A stretch of DNA of 64,000 nucleotides from Bigelowiella natans CCMP2755 (lineage: Eukaryota; Cercozoa; Chlorarachniophyceae). Location of the stretch: assembly GCA_000320545.1 (NCBI GenBank), contig ADNK01001386.1, forward strand, positions 225,969 through 289,968. Direction: 5' to 3'. The notes under the pieces were generated by a model. That model ran no database searches, had not been told where the DNA came from, and worked only from the letters and a program-made list of their open reading frames with translations. This document shows positions 14,305-25,692 of the stretch, in pieces. Numbering within the stretch: the first letter of the stretch is position 1; each line of letters opens with the position of its first letter. A program made the position numbers and the translations under genes.

Positions 14305-14645
14305 CATGGGCTAGAGGACGAGGAGGAGCTGCTGGTGGTTATGAAGTTGATAATCATGGATGATGAATCAACGTTTGATGCAAAATCATTATTATCATCA
14401 TCATTGTAATCATTGACGTTTGACTTGACTAGTATTGATTGATGGCTGCATAGGAATGACTCGAGAATTTTGGCCAGCTAGCCTTGACCTGTTTGCCGAG
14501 GCGTTGTGCGTAAATGCGCTGTTGAACCAGCCCAGTCATATTGTTGTACCATCCGAACATGTCCTAGCTGAGATGCTTGCCAACGTCGGAGGTCGTTCCC
14601 CTCACCGATGAAAAACTGCAATAATAACCAAAAAATGCTGCATTG

Positions 14646-14698
<53 letters not shown>

Positions 14699-14892
14699 AC
14701 AATTGTTCCCACGGTTTATTATCCACATTTTCTTCTTTTTGTAAACATCATCATCATCATCTCCATCGTCATCATAATGAATGTTACACAGAGTGGCCCT
14801 CAGAGGAGAAAGGAGAAGATGAAATGCCCAAGAACCTAACGCCTGAAGTGTGGGATTTAATACTCGAACGGTAGTAGTAGTAATTGTTGTAA

Positions 14893-14924
<32 letters not shown>

Positions 14925-15128
14925 ACAGTAATAGTAGTAGGCATCATCGTCATTGACATTATCATCCATATCCTTTTTCTTCTTCTCCTCCTCGTTGATC
15001 CCCTCTTAATATTAATCAGATACGGTCCATTCGAACGCCTAATCCCCAACCTTGAGAGCGTATGTACCACCAATGGACGGATCCATGTATGGCTCACGAA
15101 GGTGCCCTTCTTCATGATGATTATGATA

Positions 15129-15163
<35 letters not shown>

Positions 15164-15405
15164 ACCCTAGCGACCGACTGTTTATTAGATGTCGTATATC
15201 ATCATGTTGCTGGTTTGGCTCAGTATGTGATTATGGAGGTGGTGTTGATGCTGATGCTGATGCTGATGCTGATACTGATACTGGTGCTGGTACGATGGCT
15301 AGGAAAGATCTCGAAAGGGGGCGGAGCAAGCGCTGCTCCAAGGCGCATTTACCTGGATGCTACGACTCGGTACAGTAGTGGTGGTGGTAGTGGTAGGGGT
15401 GTGAC

Positions 15406-15440
<35 letters not shown>

Positions 15441-15486
15441 GGTTATGTAGTAGTTATCTTGGCCAGGAGAAATTTTAGTAAGTAAT

Positions 15487-15519
<33 letters not shown>

Positions 15520-15957
15520 CCCCCACCCCTCATCTCCACCACCACTGCATCATCATCCATCCATCCATACTCATACAACATAGGGAAGGCCCGCCTAGGC
15601 ATGGCTTTCGTTCTTGTCTATAAAAACGCTAATCATGGAATCGATCATGTCAGTAGTAGCAGTAGTAGTAGTAGTAGGAGCAGAGTATCTATCAACAACA
15701 TGCAGCACATTCACCACCCAACTTTCCACCATCATCTTCCGTCTCACGTTCTCATACTACTACTACTACTACTACTACTACTATATTGTTACAATCCCAA
15801 TCTCTTATCGCTATAGCAGCTCTAATCATTATAATATGACATTGAAATAATAATAATAATAGTAATAACTATCATCATCACTATGGAGTATACCGTCATA
15901 TTGGTTATCTATCATCATCATCGTCATCATCGTCATGATGCTATTCTGTCTTCTTAC

Positions 15958-15993
<36 letters not shown>

Positions 15994-16516
15994 CATCACC
16001 ATCATCAGACACCGATCTTACGGGAGGCGAAGGGCAGCAGAGAGTACTACGTGCAAGGAGAAAGAAATCGGACGTAGGAATATAGAAGGATCTACTATAT
16101 ATAACCACCAAAAGATGAACAACACCTTATCTCAAATAGCCAAAAATATAGACTGAACATATCCATTCTTGCATGAGTATATTGACAAATAGTAACATAA
16201 TCTTCATTCGCAACGTCGCCCTCCTTCCTTCACTCTCTTCCACTGCCTTCTCCTCCTCCTCCTCCCCCCTCTCAAGATTCCCAACGGTGCGTGCACTAGC
16301 AGCGGATGTTTGCCAGAGAATGGGGTGGTATAGCACAGGGTACGTTCTCAAGGAAGCGATGGATGGATGGATTAAATATGGAAGTGAGATCTCTCTTCAT
16401 CAAGACCGTAGCAACAAAGGCAAATTGGAACTGATCTTAGGCTTCTTTCCCGATGTTAAGAAAGACCCCACGTGTCCTCTCATTCCAGGGTGGGTGGCCT
16501 GATTCATGCTGCTGCC

Positions 16517-16549
<33 letters not shown>

Positions 16550-17612
16550 CAGTGGTGGTAGTGTGTATTTGTGCACACCTGCAACGTTAAATCAGCGTAG
16601 TCGTCGTGGTCTTGGTCGTGGTCGTGGTCGTCGTCATCTTCTATGAGGATGAGCATAAGGAGGAAGAAGAAGCAGAAGAAGAAGAAGAAGAAGAAGAAGA
16701 AGAAGAAGAGGGAATAGAGAGCTTGCTAAATAACCTAATCCTTCTTCTCCCCTCCTCCTCCTCCTCCTCCTCCTTTTTCTCGTTCTCTAGGCAGCAAAAC
16801 AGCGCTGATTCTTCTTCTTCCTACGAAGCGAAGAGTAGTAGTAGTAATGGTAGCAGCAAAGAGAATATAGAGGGAGAGATCTTGGGGTGGCTCGACGGAA
16901 ACGGCTCAATACAGTCTGTTACCAAGCATCTAGTCAAAACGCTTGATATGGTAGTAGTAGTAGTAATAACAATTATTATTATAATAATAGTATTCTTCGT
17001 CTCCTCCACCTCTTCCTCCTCCCTCTGCTCCTCCTACTCTTCCTCTCAATTTCTACTAAATATGGCCAAGAACAAAGTCCTCCTTATATTCTCATAATTA
17101 GAAATGTACTCTTTGGAAGACATTATTGATTGATTGATTGATTGATTGATGGTGACAACAACAACAACACAGGGCAGCACCCAAAAAGAGAAGAAGGCGA
17201 ACACACTGCTTGGAACAACTCTTACACAAATCCATTTACACGTAAGAATAATTGTAAAAAATAATTTGAATAATAATGATAAAGATAAAAACATGCCTTA
17301 TTTATTATGACTTCCATCCTTTTTATTCCTACAATCAACAGCTCAAGTGTATGAGGGATTTTGTGCTTTCTTCTTCTTGGGAGTAGGAGCATTCTTTGCT
17401 GACTTAATTAAATTAACTTGAAAAGATGTTGAAGCAAGCACAGGATTTACAGGATTTACGATCAAAGGTGCTGGATACGCTATCATATTTTGTCTGTTTG
17501 TTGATGTTTTGCATCTCAAAACCAATTCTATTTTCTATTTCTTTTCTTTTATGGGGGCGGGATCGATCTTATCTCGTAAGTTGTTTGAAGGGCGAACAAA
17601 TAGCCATCATCG

Positions 17613-17643
<31 letters not shown>

Positions 17644-18094
17644 TATCTCTATCATCTATCAGGTGAAAGAACTCCGCGAAAAGGTGGATGTGTACGAAGG
17701 AAAGCCGAGCGCAATAGCAAAATGCACGGTAGGATAAATTCACATGGACATGCGTGTTACTAGGATGATATCACCAGTAGCGCTCTTAGATGTAACGTCT
17801 GAAATATAACAACGACGTTATAGACAAATTTTCTTGTAACTATCTACACATCAATACTATTGCTGTTGCCAATATTATTAGCTCTCAGACCTGTATTTTG
17901 CCTATGTTTTCATGAAAACCACGCGCAACAGTTGAAAGATCTGTTAAAGATGGAGAAGATGTTTGATAGTTCTTCGCAAAAGCTCAGAAAGGCTATTGAA
18001 GGCTTATACGCTAAGACTCTGACGTTTCCCAATGAGTTTCTATGTCCCCTTACGCATGAAGTCCTCAGGGTAGTATGTAGAAGAATGTGTGCGC

Positions 18095-18152
<58 letters not shown>

Positions 18153-18570
18153 TACGTACGCCGTGATATGCTATGGATACTTGGTGCTGTGCGCTTTATT
18201 AGGATCCAGTCATCACCAAGGACGGCCACACATATGAAAGAGCGGCAATCGAACTGTGGCTACAAAGACATGATACGTCTCCGCTTACGAATATGGTTGT
18301 TCTTCGAACTAAAGAGAAGCATAATTTGTTCATTGATGACGTACGTACGTACGTACGTACGTACTAGGGGTGGCAGTGGACTTTGTATATTGATGTGTTT
18401 TTTTTCTTCACCATTATACTACTATTGTGTTTCAGCGGCTGGATGATAAAGTACTAACTCCAAACATCTCGCTGAGGAACTCGATTCTAGCCTTCACGGA
18501 GAAACATAAGGCGATGAACTCAAACATTGGGCTAGATGACGATGTTTTAGATGATGTCAAGTCACAATAA
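13266..18570 (+). CDS. SH2 (Cbl-like EF-hand/SH2 module) and U-box protein, putative E3 ubiquitin ligase
   Basis: Exons in phase: 13266-13580, 13877-13937, 14206-14259, 14454-14591, 14792-14870, 15020-15101, an unresolved exon in about 15220-15400, 15584-15648, 16009-16073, 16277-16489, 16791-16950, 17173-17241, 17426-17467, 17663-17728, 17932-18069, 18203-18340 and 18436-18570. Order: low-complexity N-terminus; helical part; EF-hand-like module (SIRLFWNRFFG, LTPEVWDLILERYGPF, NGRIHVWLTK) matching the layout before SH2 in Cbl; SH2 second half (ARLGMAFVLVYKNANHGIDH, REAKGSREYYVQGE, FPTVRALAADVCQRMG); basic coiled coil; U-box (FPNEFLCPLTHEVLRDPVI, DGHTYERAAIELWL). U-boxes bind E2 enzymes and SH2 domains bind phosphotyrosine. 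The SH2 first strand with its binding arginine lies in the unresolved exon, so ligand binding is unproven. The U-box is near certain, the SH2 likely, and the Cbl parallel is inference. The start ATG is the first in frame. Confidence 0.72.
13748..13840. repeat. Compound (TA)n-(GC)n-(GT)n tract
   Basis: Three adjacent alternating purine-pyrimidine dinucleotide arrays within the first intron of the SH2-U-box gene. Such tracts can adopt left-handed (Z) DNA. Confidence 0.92.
14098..14150. repeat. Compound (GAT)n-(GT)n tract
   Basis: About ten GAT units run directly into about 12 GT units, in the intron before exon 14206-14259. Confidence 0.92.
14646..14698. repeat. (TA)n microsatellite
   Basis: Over 20 TA units in the intron between exons 14454-14591 and 14792-14870. 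Confidence 0.9.
18087..18150. repeat. Compound (GT)n-(GA)n tract inside the split U-box
   Basis: Lies in the intron between the two U-box exons (17932-18069 and 18203-18340). Confidence 0.92.
18339..18364. repeat. (ACGT)n self-complementary repeat at a splice donor
   Basis: Six and a half ACGT units. The exon ends ...GATGAC and the intron begins GTACGT, so the array starts at the last exon bases and contains several identical potential donors. Confidence 0.95.
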
Positions 18571-19416
18571 GTAGTGTATTGTAAGCTATTTGATCTAATG
18601 TACAATGTGAATTAGCAAGGTGAAACAAGTGAAAGAGACTTGGAGTAGAACCAGAATTACATAGTTTGTACAGCATGTGTTCGTGTATGTGTATGTGTAT
18701 ATGCATGTGTGTTCTAGCTAGTGCACTGCATCCTTCTTGCAGCGATGTATGTTGCAGTGCATGCATCTACATTAGGACGCTTGTGCATCTGATCGCAGTA
18801 TGTCCGATTAATATTAATTCAATGAGCTTGATGCAATGATCCAGCAAGACGCTCAAGTGGCACGTGCACATCTATATACATGACTAGCTCAATGCAAGCG
18901 AGCAGTTCCGATCTAGCACTAGAGCGCGGGCATCTTTGACAGCACGCACACCCCACAACGTCCTCTTTTGTGCTTAGCGAAGCTTTCAATTTGTCGCAAA
19001 TTAATGCTATATTCTGTTGAAAGCTAAACTGAAACCCTATTAGCCCATCGAGTTAGCTAGTTAGTCAGTGTTGTAGACTGCTGCAACATGCCTGGATGTT
19101 GTTTCAACCGGGCAAACACATCAACTAATGACGTACGTGGTGGGCACAATAGATCGATTGCGATGCACTTACGTATGTTGCATTTTCCCCCCGATTTGAT
19201 GCATACAGCAGCGATTATGGTTTCACAAGGCGCGCACTGTGAGCGCAACTTATCACAGCTTGCTAAATGACTCACTTAGAGTCATAAAGGCTATAAGCTC
19301 ACCCAGCCACTACCATATCGCGCTAGAGAAGGATAGCAGTGGCAGCTGCCGCTACATTGAATAATACTGTATAAAGCGATGATGAAGCCGAGGGCGAAGT
19401 TGAAGAATCTAAGCTG
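18571..19416. other. Gene-free island, TGCA-rich, without microsatellites
   Basis: Lies between the ends of two convergent genes. It has no convincing exon and no tandem repeat. It is rich in short words such as TGCA, GCAC and AGCT, for example around 18840-18910, and so differs in texture from the repeat-laden genes on its left. The 3' untranslated regions of both neighbours must fall here. Nothing else recognised. Confidence 0.5.
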
Positions 19417-20391
19417 TCAACCATGTTGATCCTCGTCATTATTTGACAAAATCTCTGTATCTGTGTTTGACGAGGGGCTAGGAGGTCCTGAATTCACATT
19501 TTCTAACTCGATCTGAGCTCTTACGTGTTGTTCATCCGTCGCGGAAGAAGTTGAGTCACTTTGCCATAGAAAAGCTAGCACACATGATATTCCAGTGGTC
19601 GCCATCCACATCTGTGCCTCTCCTTCAAAATTTATATTTGCTGTGTAAGTTCCTAAAAGAATGCTTAGCAGAAGTCCTCCATATATTGCAAATGATCCTA
19701 ACGTAATTGTATATTTATGAGGAAGGTTTTGAACCCTGCTGCTCCTCTGGTGGTGCCTTGGCAAGAACTCAACTGCTGCTCTTAACAAATCCATCTGAGC
19801 AATTCCAGTCATAAAACTCGGGACGTCAATGATGACTGTTTTAGCCACCATTGCAATTTGATCTAGCCAATGTGCTTTTTCGTCGAACACCACCGCTAGT
19901 AAAAAGACGAATTCGGTTGATAGGTAAACTGCGAACGATTGCTTTGGCTCTTCGAAGTAGCAAAATGTCCACACTGGATTCAAACTTGCAATGGCATGTG
20001 CGAGATGTGCTGCAGAAAATGCATGTCCAACCTAGAATCGGTGTATTTAATTTAGGGGATGTTTTTAGGACACAGGTAAGACACCCTCTCCCAAGATTTG
20101 AGTATAAAGACGAGCTTCTGTGGAGGTGCCCTCAAGAGTGCAGAAAGGTTTCGTAGGAACGTGATTGGGATGCACAAGAACAGCAAGCACCTAAAACAAG
20201 ACCTCATTGGAGCTCAAATTTGATTCACCTTATTGGAAGAAAGCATACCTTAGGACATAGCGTTCCTTGGGTGTGTGGCTGCTGCCGGATCGGAACTGCG
20301 TCTTGATAAGGATGGCATTGAAGAGAAGGAGAATGAGGCGAATCACAGAGGAGATGAATACACTAACGTTCCCAACAAAGAAGGATGCCAT
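19417..20391 (-). CDS. Unrecognised multi-pass membrane protein, 287 aa
   Basis: Three exons join in phase: 20249-20391, 20085-20190 and 19417-20031. The start is the ATG at 20391 (MASFFVGNVSVFISSVI). I count six or seven hydrophobic stretches: near residues 3-28 (FISSVIRLILLLFNAIL), 48-65 (CLLFLCIPITFLRNL), two around 85-125 (STEFVFLLAVVF), 130-150, 200-222 (GSFAIYGGLLLSILLG) and 235-250 (MATTGISCVLAFLW). A charged, Ser- and Asn-rich tail ends in EDQHG. There are no homopolymer runs and its introns are short, unlike most genes here. It is divergent from the small plus-strand gene at 20631, with 239 bases between the two starts. I recognise no family; a transporter or receptor-like protein is possible. 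Confidence 0.62.
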
Positions 20392-20630
20392 TTGACGCCT
20401 ACACCGCAAAGTTCTGGCCTGTGTTGCCGGTGAGCTCGAACGAGGGTCCGGCTCATCTTCGGCTCTTCCATGTTCTTCCTTTTATTTTCCGCCGCATTCT
20501 CGGAGCCCGCTGTTTTCGGCCATTTCCCACCTGCGACTACGCTATAATTGCTGAAAACCTATACGAAACTTGCGGAGGAGACTTGGTGTTCGCACTCCTA
20601 ACAACTTAGTCTTGCACAGTTGGTTGATCT
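20392..20630. promoter_or_regulatory. Compact divergent promoter region
   Basis: 239 bases separate the start codons of the membrane-protein gene (minus) and the 72-residue gene (plus). The region is GC-richer than its surroundings and has no repeats. Shared promoter function is inferred from layout alone. Confidence 0.4.
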
Positions 20631-21064
20631 ATGAGCACGCCCAGCAGCCGAGGAACGATGGTGAGAGAACTCCCGGTTTTGAACTGATGTTCGCCGGGCA
20701 TTTTCTGAACCTTTTTGCAACGAAATGCGAGCCGGTCCGCGGTTTTTTTTCCCAGAGCATTTCCTGTTTCAACGCCTGGAATACCGGCATTTCCTAAGGA
20801 GCATTTTAGGCGAGATTGTCGGAAAATAATACGGAATAAAACGACTGAAACTGCACCTTTTTTCATCTGACATAGCTGAAGAAACTTCCAGGAGGAAACG
20901 TTCCATCCCCCCTGGATCGATTAACTCCACGCGTGCAAAACAGAGACGGCACCATGTCGTTCGACCATGTCAAAGGCAACTTGTCGAGGTACATACGTGG
21001 CGTTGAGGACTCCCTCCTTAAGGCAATGAAGAAAAATAAGATGGATCCGGAGGATGTTCAATGA
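20631..21064 (+). CDS. Small two-exon protein, 72 aa, unrecognised
   Basis: Exon 1, 20631-20660, encodes MSTPSSRGTM and ends at a good donor (ATG/gtgaga). Exon 2, 20876-21064, follows a pyrimidine-rich acceptor (ttttttcatctgacatag) and stays in phase to a TGA. The product has an N-terminal part with KKLPGGNVPSPLDRLTPRV and a C-terminal helix with SRYIRGVEDSLLKAMKK, ending in MDPEDVQ. It is basic, with no signal peptide or membrane segment. Neither exon reaches 60 codons alone. I cannot name a family. The alternatives are that exon 2 is the last exon of a longer gene, or that both are chance; the clean phase and splice sites make a real small gene likely. Confidence 0.5.
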
Positions 21065-21791
21065 TGTGTGTGTGTGTGTGTGTAAGTGCAAGTGTTCGTT
21101 TGTTAAGAGAGAGTTGCATGAAACGGGGTTTGATTTGTGTTTGAACCTGTGCATCCAAGCATTTAAGTAATGAAGAGAATTTGCATGCGTGAGCGTTAGC
21201 TAACTCCGTGTGCGATCAATGTGCATGTGCAAAGGTTCGACAAAAAGACAAAGAAAGATGAAAGCAGACAGCTCTACGTATAGCTCAAATGGATTGAATC
21301 AGTTAAAATCAAGTCAGATGGGAAAATTAAGCCGGGGAAATAAGCAAGAATGTAAGGGTGTTCTTTGCGAAACACGCTAAATCATGCTTCAGACTTTGTT
21401 CACGCTGCGTGCAAGGACAAAGGACCTAGATCCGCCCCGTGTCGTGTGATGAGCGACGCACGCTGAAAAAGCTTTCAATTTGAATCAGTGCAGCGCCATG
21501 TGCTAGTGTAGTGCAGAGTTGCATGCTTGCGCGTTTCCGTGCAGTGCAACATGCACGCAACACTAGAATAGCACTGTCCATCTTGCTGACGCTAGGGGAG
21601 CTCTTCTGAGCGGCCGACGTTGCATGCAACCATTTTTCCTTCTTGTAAAAATGGTCAGATGGGCGTGCACTCATGCAGTCAGCATTAGCGTCGTGGCACA
21701 CATTGCGGTCTTTGACTTAACTTTACATGTGTGTATTTTTATACATCTATGTCTCCCTCGCCTTTTAGAGTACGTATGAATTGTACCAATG
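21065..21791. other. Gene-free interval between convergent genes
   Basis: Contains a short (TG)n run at 21065-21082 directly after the small gene's stop, probably in its 3' untranslated region, then TGCA-rich sequence with no microsatellite. No exon supported. Confidence 0.5.
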
Positions 21792-24311
21792 TTACTGCCC
21801 TCTCTTTTTGCGAGATTTGAACGCATGCACATTTGTATCCGCCATCTCGCGCTCCATCTCTGATCGTATTCGTTTCCGCTTTCTCGCAGCTTCGTTCGCC
21901 TGCTGAGCTGCAACCCGCTGCCTCTCGCGTGCGATGAACACGCTGTCCCTCTGGAGCGCCCGCATTGCATGTTTCTTTTCCCTCTTGATTTTCTTCTGCA
22001 GTTTCTTCCGTTCAACTCGCTCCCGGTCGTTGTCCTTGTCCTTCCCTGGCTGAAAGTTGTCGGTGATCTCCGGGTTAAACTGTTGAATCTGCTTAGGCTT
22101 GATAACTTTCAAAATGAGAGGAAGTCGGGTCTCTAGGCATCGCTTCACCCCGGCCTGTATCTTATTCACCAATTTCATCACGAGATCTTGATCATCTTGG
22201 TTAATCGATATCTTAGATAGAATGGGGATGAGTGCCTGAAATAGTTCTGGAAAAGTCTCAAGATCACGATAGATGTCAACGACACTTGACAATGTCCGTA
22301 GTGTCACTCTGAGGGCCGCCAACGACGTTTCTTCTCGAGTGAATTCCTGATGATTATTCTGTAGGAATAATCGGTGCAGCCCAGAAAGAGTAGTGGAAGC
22401 TCCTTTCTTCTTCTTTTTCTCTCCGTTTGATGTCTTCTTCCTTATCTCCTTCCTATTCTTCTTGTTCTTATCGTTCTTCTTTTTCTTCTTGTTATCATCA
22501 CTCAAGCCTTGCCACATGCCACGAACGGAAGATTTCTCCTCAAAGACGCAAGGGAGTGTGGTACTGTTATCCTGACCAACGCCAACAAGAATGAGTTCCG
22601 TGATAAAGCCCGTGAGCTCTGGAATGTATCTCTTCGACTCTTGGATTGAAAATAGTAGAATGCGGCAAAGGAAGTTGGCAGCGAATACGTCTCTCCCCCC
22701 CCTGATCGGACAGGTGGTGAGGAAATGGGCTATGAGGTGGATCATGGGTACAGTGACGTTATGCTTAAAGTCTGAAGTAGGGAAAAGCGTAGCTGCGAGC
22801 TGCATCATGAAGAGCTGCTCGGATGTTGGAAATCCTGCTGCTGCTGATGATGATGACAGCGATAGCATCATCCCAGAGAAGTTTTCACGGAAAATGGTTG
22901 CGGATAACTTAGGGAGCTGGGCGCTGAGCTCATGAAGTGCCTGTGGAAATACCTCTATATAGGATAGCCTTTTATCTATCAGCTTGGATACCATCAGCAT
23001 CGAGGATGATGATGATGATGAAGAAGAAGAAGAAGAAGAAGAAGAGGGGATGGATGATGATGATGGTGATGAGGAGGAGGAAGAGGAGGAAGAGGCGGAG
23101 GAGGGGAGTTTGCATAATTCAGAGAAGTGTTTCATCAGTATTTTCACGAAGAGTTGCAGTTTGGGCTTGTTTTCCTTGGAGATAGTGACGCTATTGTACA
23201 CACGGATCCGATGCACGATCTTTAGGAACTCTTCGGCAGATGTGCAGTGCTCTGAAAGTACTTTTTTGAAATCCTTATAGTTGCTTGGAGCATTGAATAT
23301 GTATGGCAGCTCTTTTCGTGCTATACGGGCCGACTCAATTGCTTCGCTGGAATGCCGATAAGCCCCTTCCTCGTCATCATCATCACTATCTCCACCTTTC
23401 CTATTTTTCTTGTTCTTCTTCTGGGATCGCAAGGCTTTTGACTTAACTTTTGACTTGGGGGCGGCTCCTACATCGAGGACACCAGCCGTCCCCTCCATAT
23501 CATTTTCATCCTCTACAACGTAATTAACAACGAGATCGTCATCGGTGGGCTTCGAACCTGTTTCTTCACCTCCTCCTCCTCCATTGTAGTTTTCTGGATT
23601 CATTCTTCGGAGACGGTCAGCTTCAAGTTTCTCCAGCCTTTCCTTCTGTTCCTGAGCAAGCTCCTCAGGAGTCTTTAACCTCTCCGTTGCCCTTGCACGC
23701 ATATCCATGGCCAGGCGCCGCGTCATAGCACGAAATTCGTCCACTTGAGGGTTTTCGGGCTCTGGTTCCGGTGTTCTAAACATTGGCAGTGTCAGACGAT
23801 GAGATGACAAACAAAGGATAACAATGAGCAACGGAGAATGGAATGGAGGAGTGCATAAATACATCATCACCGTTAAATCAGCAACAAAGGAAGCATCACA
23901 CAAGTGAGGATGTTTGATTAGAACTATTAAAAGATGATACTGGAAGATCAATAACGATACTAGCAATTACTTATTACGGATCATTGTGAGCTGATAAACT
24001 ACTTATTTACTCCTAACACTTATATATTTATATATACCTCCCCATTATCTTGTCCATCTTGGATTTTGTCTGTTTGAAGTCACCCAGCTTTCTAATTTCG
24101 GCCAGGTCATCATCTAGACTTGCGAGGAGTGACGCCTGCTCTTCTTGCAATTCTTTCCTTCGCATTTTCTCCGCATTTCGTTTGGCGATGATCTCAGCTA
24201 GAATCTCTTTCTTGGTTCTCTGTCCATTCCCGCTGCCGAGGTTGGTATATTCGTCGATAAGTTTCATATCCAGCTGCTCATCGTCATCGTCTTCCTCATC
24301 TGCATGGAAGA

Positions 24312-24353
<42 letters not shown>

Positions 24354-25034
24354 GTAAATATATATAGTATGTGTATATGAATCTATGTAACGATATCAAG
24401 AATAATGTTTATATTTTGTGTGTAAATAAGTGTGTTGCACTTCACCTTCTGCAACTGACACATCTTGTGCCTTAGAAAGTGACATTCCCATATGTGTTAG
24501 TTCTTCATTGTCTTGAAGGCTGAATCTTGATCCTTTTGACTTTGATCGTCTACCATTTCATTATTATTATCATTAATAATATAATTATTATCGTTGTTGT
24601 TGGTGGTGTTAGTTCCTATTGTTTTTTTTTTCTCGCATGGAAAGACATGAATTATGCTCGAAGAAAGCCCGACTGCCAAATTATTGAAAATCCAATGTAT
24701 ATTATTACACATCTTTCGTAGCTTACTTTTGTCTCTCTCTTTGAAATCTGAGGAAGTCCTTCTCCTCCTGCGAGATTTCTTCTCTCTCGCCGAATCTTTT
24801 ATCCACAAACTTGTTCTGCTTTGACTGGTTTTGAAGTTCGAGCAACAGGGTCTTCTTCCGCTTCAGATTAGCCTGAAGTCGAGCATTAGGATTACGATTG
24901 GCACCCCGGACCCTCTTATTGAGCACATTATGCTTGAGCCTGACGGAGCCCAGAGACTCGAAAGGGTTTGAGCGCTTCTTGCCAGCGAACCCTTGTGCGG
25001 CTTTCGCTGGTCTCCTTCCTTTCTTCTTTCCCAT
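21792..25034 (-). CDS. NOP14: NOP14, nucleolar small-subunit processome protein
   Basis: Four exons join in phase: 24727-25034, 24446-24549, 24038-24299 and 21792-23775, giving 885 residues, close to the family's usual 800-900. NOP14 is a nucleolar scaffold of the SSU processome needed for 18S rRNA maturation and 40S assembly. Evidence: N-terminal NPFESL followed by NKFVDKRFGER and SQEEKDFLRFQRERQ, then LQDNEELTHMGMSLS, then EILAEIIAKRNAEK, all typical of the Nop14 N-terminus. A long acidic and basic linker and helical repeats follow (YIFNAPSNYKDFKKVLSEH). The very basic C-terminus ends in HAFKSRKKRGQ and probably holds the nucleolar signal. Ser runs at 23000-23060 and Lys-rich runs at 22410-22500 are encoded by repeats. 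The start is the ATG that gives MGKKKGRRPAK. A (TA)n tract fills the intron at 24317-24352. Confidence 0.93.
24317..24352. repeat. (TA)n microsatellite in NOP14 intron
   Basis: Uninterrupted TA array close to the acceptor of NOP14 exon 3. Confidence 0.9.
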
Positions 25035-25692
25035 TGTACAGACGGTTGTATTGTACAAATACAATGCAAAATTCCTCTACTATTCTCTGAGGTCCCTTTC
25101 CTTTCTCGACCAGCGTGTTATCGCTCACGGGTCGTCGCCATTCGGCCAGATGTGGTGGTGTTGTCGCAGGCAGCAGCAGTGGGCTTCTTCCTGCATCGGA
25201 GATTTTTTATGAATGATCGTTAATATCTCCGATAAATCCCTGCTACTGACGGAGAAAATTCCGGCAATAAGGGTGAAATACAGGACTTTGACTTCTGAAT
25301 TATGAATTTGGCATGTTCGAAGGACTGTCGCACGTGTACAGCTGTATGAACTTATTATTGGCATATTTACTGCTTGTCGTCCTCTCCGAATGGAGCCCTT
25401 TCATCTACTTACCACGTGTGTGTCCACAGAATTCATGGCGACCCTGTCCTTTCTCCTCTTAGCGTGTTGGCTCGTCAACGGGTAGTTAGTGCCCCCCCTT
25501 CCGAACCTATGGCCTTTCTTGTGATCAATATTCATTACTGAAATAAAGTTGATATCTTTGTCACGCGGCTTCCTCTTTAGAACCGCAAATTTTCCAACAT
25601 GCGGAGTCACGTGGCAGCTAGGAAGAATAGCGAACGATATACTCTAGTATCTCTTAAGAATATATTTTACTTTTGGGCGTAGGCCGAAGGCC
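25035..25692. promoter_or_regulatory. Divergent intergenic region, NOP14 and SHOCT-WW genes
   Basis: 658 bases between two start codons facing away from each other. It is repeat-free. It may contain a minus-strand exon at 25413-25617, listed separately. No core promoter motif is evident. Confidence 0.35.
25413..25617 (-). CDS. Possible isolated exon, basic peptide, unrecognised
   Basis: An open frame on the minus strand is bounded by a plausible acceptor (attcttcctag) and a very good donor (gtg/gtaagt). It encodes a basic segment with FAVLKRKPRDKDINFIS and HKKGHRFGRGG. A later in-frame piece with a stop near 25127 could finish it, but I find no start. It would overlap the probable promoter of NOP14. 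It may be chance or a small gene nested between the two starts. Confidence 0.25.

Noticed and set aside
15062-15478. Frame rich in Met, Leu and Asp as a single coding exon
   Set aside because: Most of it is (GAT)n and (CTGATG)n repeat. Only short parts fit the SH2 gene in phase.
17105-17155. (ATTG)n run as a telomere-like repeat
   Set aside because: Short, internal and within an intron; unit and setting do not fit telomeres.
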